A DNA stretch of 13,394 nt, taken from positions 1 to 13,394 of the forward strand of contig CAYOFP010000030.1 in NCBI GenBank assembly GCA_964403505.1, read 5' to 3'. Of the stretch, positions 13,192-13,394 are shown piece by piece (the first letter of the stretch is position 1; each line of letters starts with the position of its first letter). This DNA is from CAKSEI01 sp964403505 (GTDB taxonomy: Bacteria; Bacillota; Clostridia; Oscillospirales; CAG-272). Under the pieces are notes generated by a model. The model saw only the letters and a list, made by a program, of their open reading frames with translations, had not been told where the DNA came from and searched no databases. A program made the position numbers and the translations under genes.

Positions 13192-13245
13192 GGGGGAAAC
13201 TTTTTAGATAAAAAGTTTCCCCCACGCCCCCTTCAAAAACTTTTG
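13192..13245 (+). repeat. Hairpin repeat downstream of the M23 gene
   Basis: A 14-bp stem, GGGGGAAACTTTTT (13192-13205) with its complement (13210-13223), loop AGAT, followed by CAAAAACTTTTG (13234-13245). The same order (hairpin with a CTTTTT/AAAAAG core, then CCCTCAAAAACTTTTG) occurs downstream of typA in the opposite orientation (156-109). It is likely a dispersed 3'-end repeat that can also act as terminator, starting 18 nt after the stop codon. Confidence 0.6.
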
Positions 13246-13250
13246 TAGGG

Positions 13251-13270
13251 GCGCAAGACCCGTCTTGCGC
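13251..13270 (+). repeat. GCGCAAGAC palindrome
   Basis: GCGCAAGAC (13251-13259) and GTCTTGCGC (13262-13270) form a perfect 9-bp stem around CC, flanked by TAGGG and AGGGA. It has no counterpart at the left edge and accounts for most of the extra spacing there. Such GTAGGGGCG-hairpin units are typical intergenic repeats, but I cannot name the family. No gene is visible between 13174 and the window end. Confidence 0.55.
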
Positions 13271-13324
13271 AGGGAAAGGTGTGGCGCACATACAGCACAG
13301 TATGAAAGTTTTGGGTAAGCGGCA

Positions 13325-13365
13325 AAAAAACGGTATCTGAATGAAGTGAACCCCAAAGTTTAGAC
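13325..13365 (+). repeat. IS3-like terminal inverted repeat (right edge)
   Basis: AAAAAACGGTATCT followed by an ACCCCAAAGTTTAGAC-containing end; matches the reverse complement of 31-71 at 35 of 41 positions. TGAAGTGAACCCCAAAG (13342-13358) looks like the left end of an IS3-family element. The body, including any transposase, would begin to the right, beyond the window. The remaining bases to 13394 are AT-rich, as in the leader before an orfA. Confidence 0.55.
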
Positions 13366-13394
13366 AAAACAAATATTAAATTGTTAGTGAATGA

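Overview
The window looks like chromosomal DNA of an anaerobic, probably spore-forming member of the Bacillota, class Clostridia (an Oscillospiraceae/Ruminococcaceae-like gut bacterium is my best guess). This rests on strong AAGGAGG-type ribosome binding sites, sigma-A promoters with 17-bp spacers, compact hairpin terminators, moderate GC with AT-rich intergenic DNA, and a SpoIIQ-like M23 protein. No rRNA, tRNA, CRISPR or phage genes were seen.

Layout. Both edges carry matching, outward-facing inverted repeats (about 35 of 41 positions identical) that resemble IS3-family ends. Just inside each lies a related hairpin repeat. The piece therefore looks like a contig cut at two copies of an insertion sequence. 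From the left: typA/bipA (minus strand); a divergent membrane-anchored protein of unknown function; a cytoplasmic GH31 alpha-glucosidase with its own near-consensus promoter; an unusual 250-nt transcription unit with three tiny open reading frames; a sigma-70-like gene with a long C-terminal extension; a metallophosphoesterase (minus strand). A divergent promoter then drives a three-gene operon (SDR oxidoreductase, SGNH hydrolase, GluQ-type tRNA-Asp synthetase paralogue). Last come ilvE with its own promoter and an M23-fold membrane protein.

How the parts work together. Most genes are single-gene units with individual promoters and terminators: translation/stress GTPase, carbohydrate breakdown, branched-chain amino acid transamination, envelope or sporulation. 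The only clear multigene operon is 8719-11181, where the last gene overlaps the one before.

Most notable region: 5841-6157. A perfect sigma-A promoter (TTGACA, 17 bp, TATAAT, extended -10, AT-rich upstream tract) drives three micro-ORFs of 13, 15 and 12 codons. Each has the same start block (AGGRGG, exactly 8 nt ending ACCR, then ATGAACA), and the unit ends in a strong intrinsic terminator. The sigma-factor-like gene follows, and it has its own internal AAAGGAGGG-7nt-ATG that could give a second protein lacking the sigma domains. These two form the best candidate here for an undescribed system: leader-peptide attenuation of a sigma gene, or a stand-alone peptide/sRNA locus.
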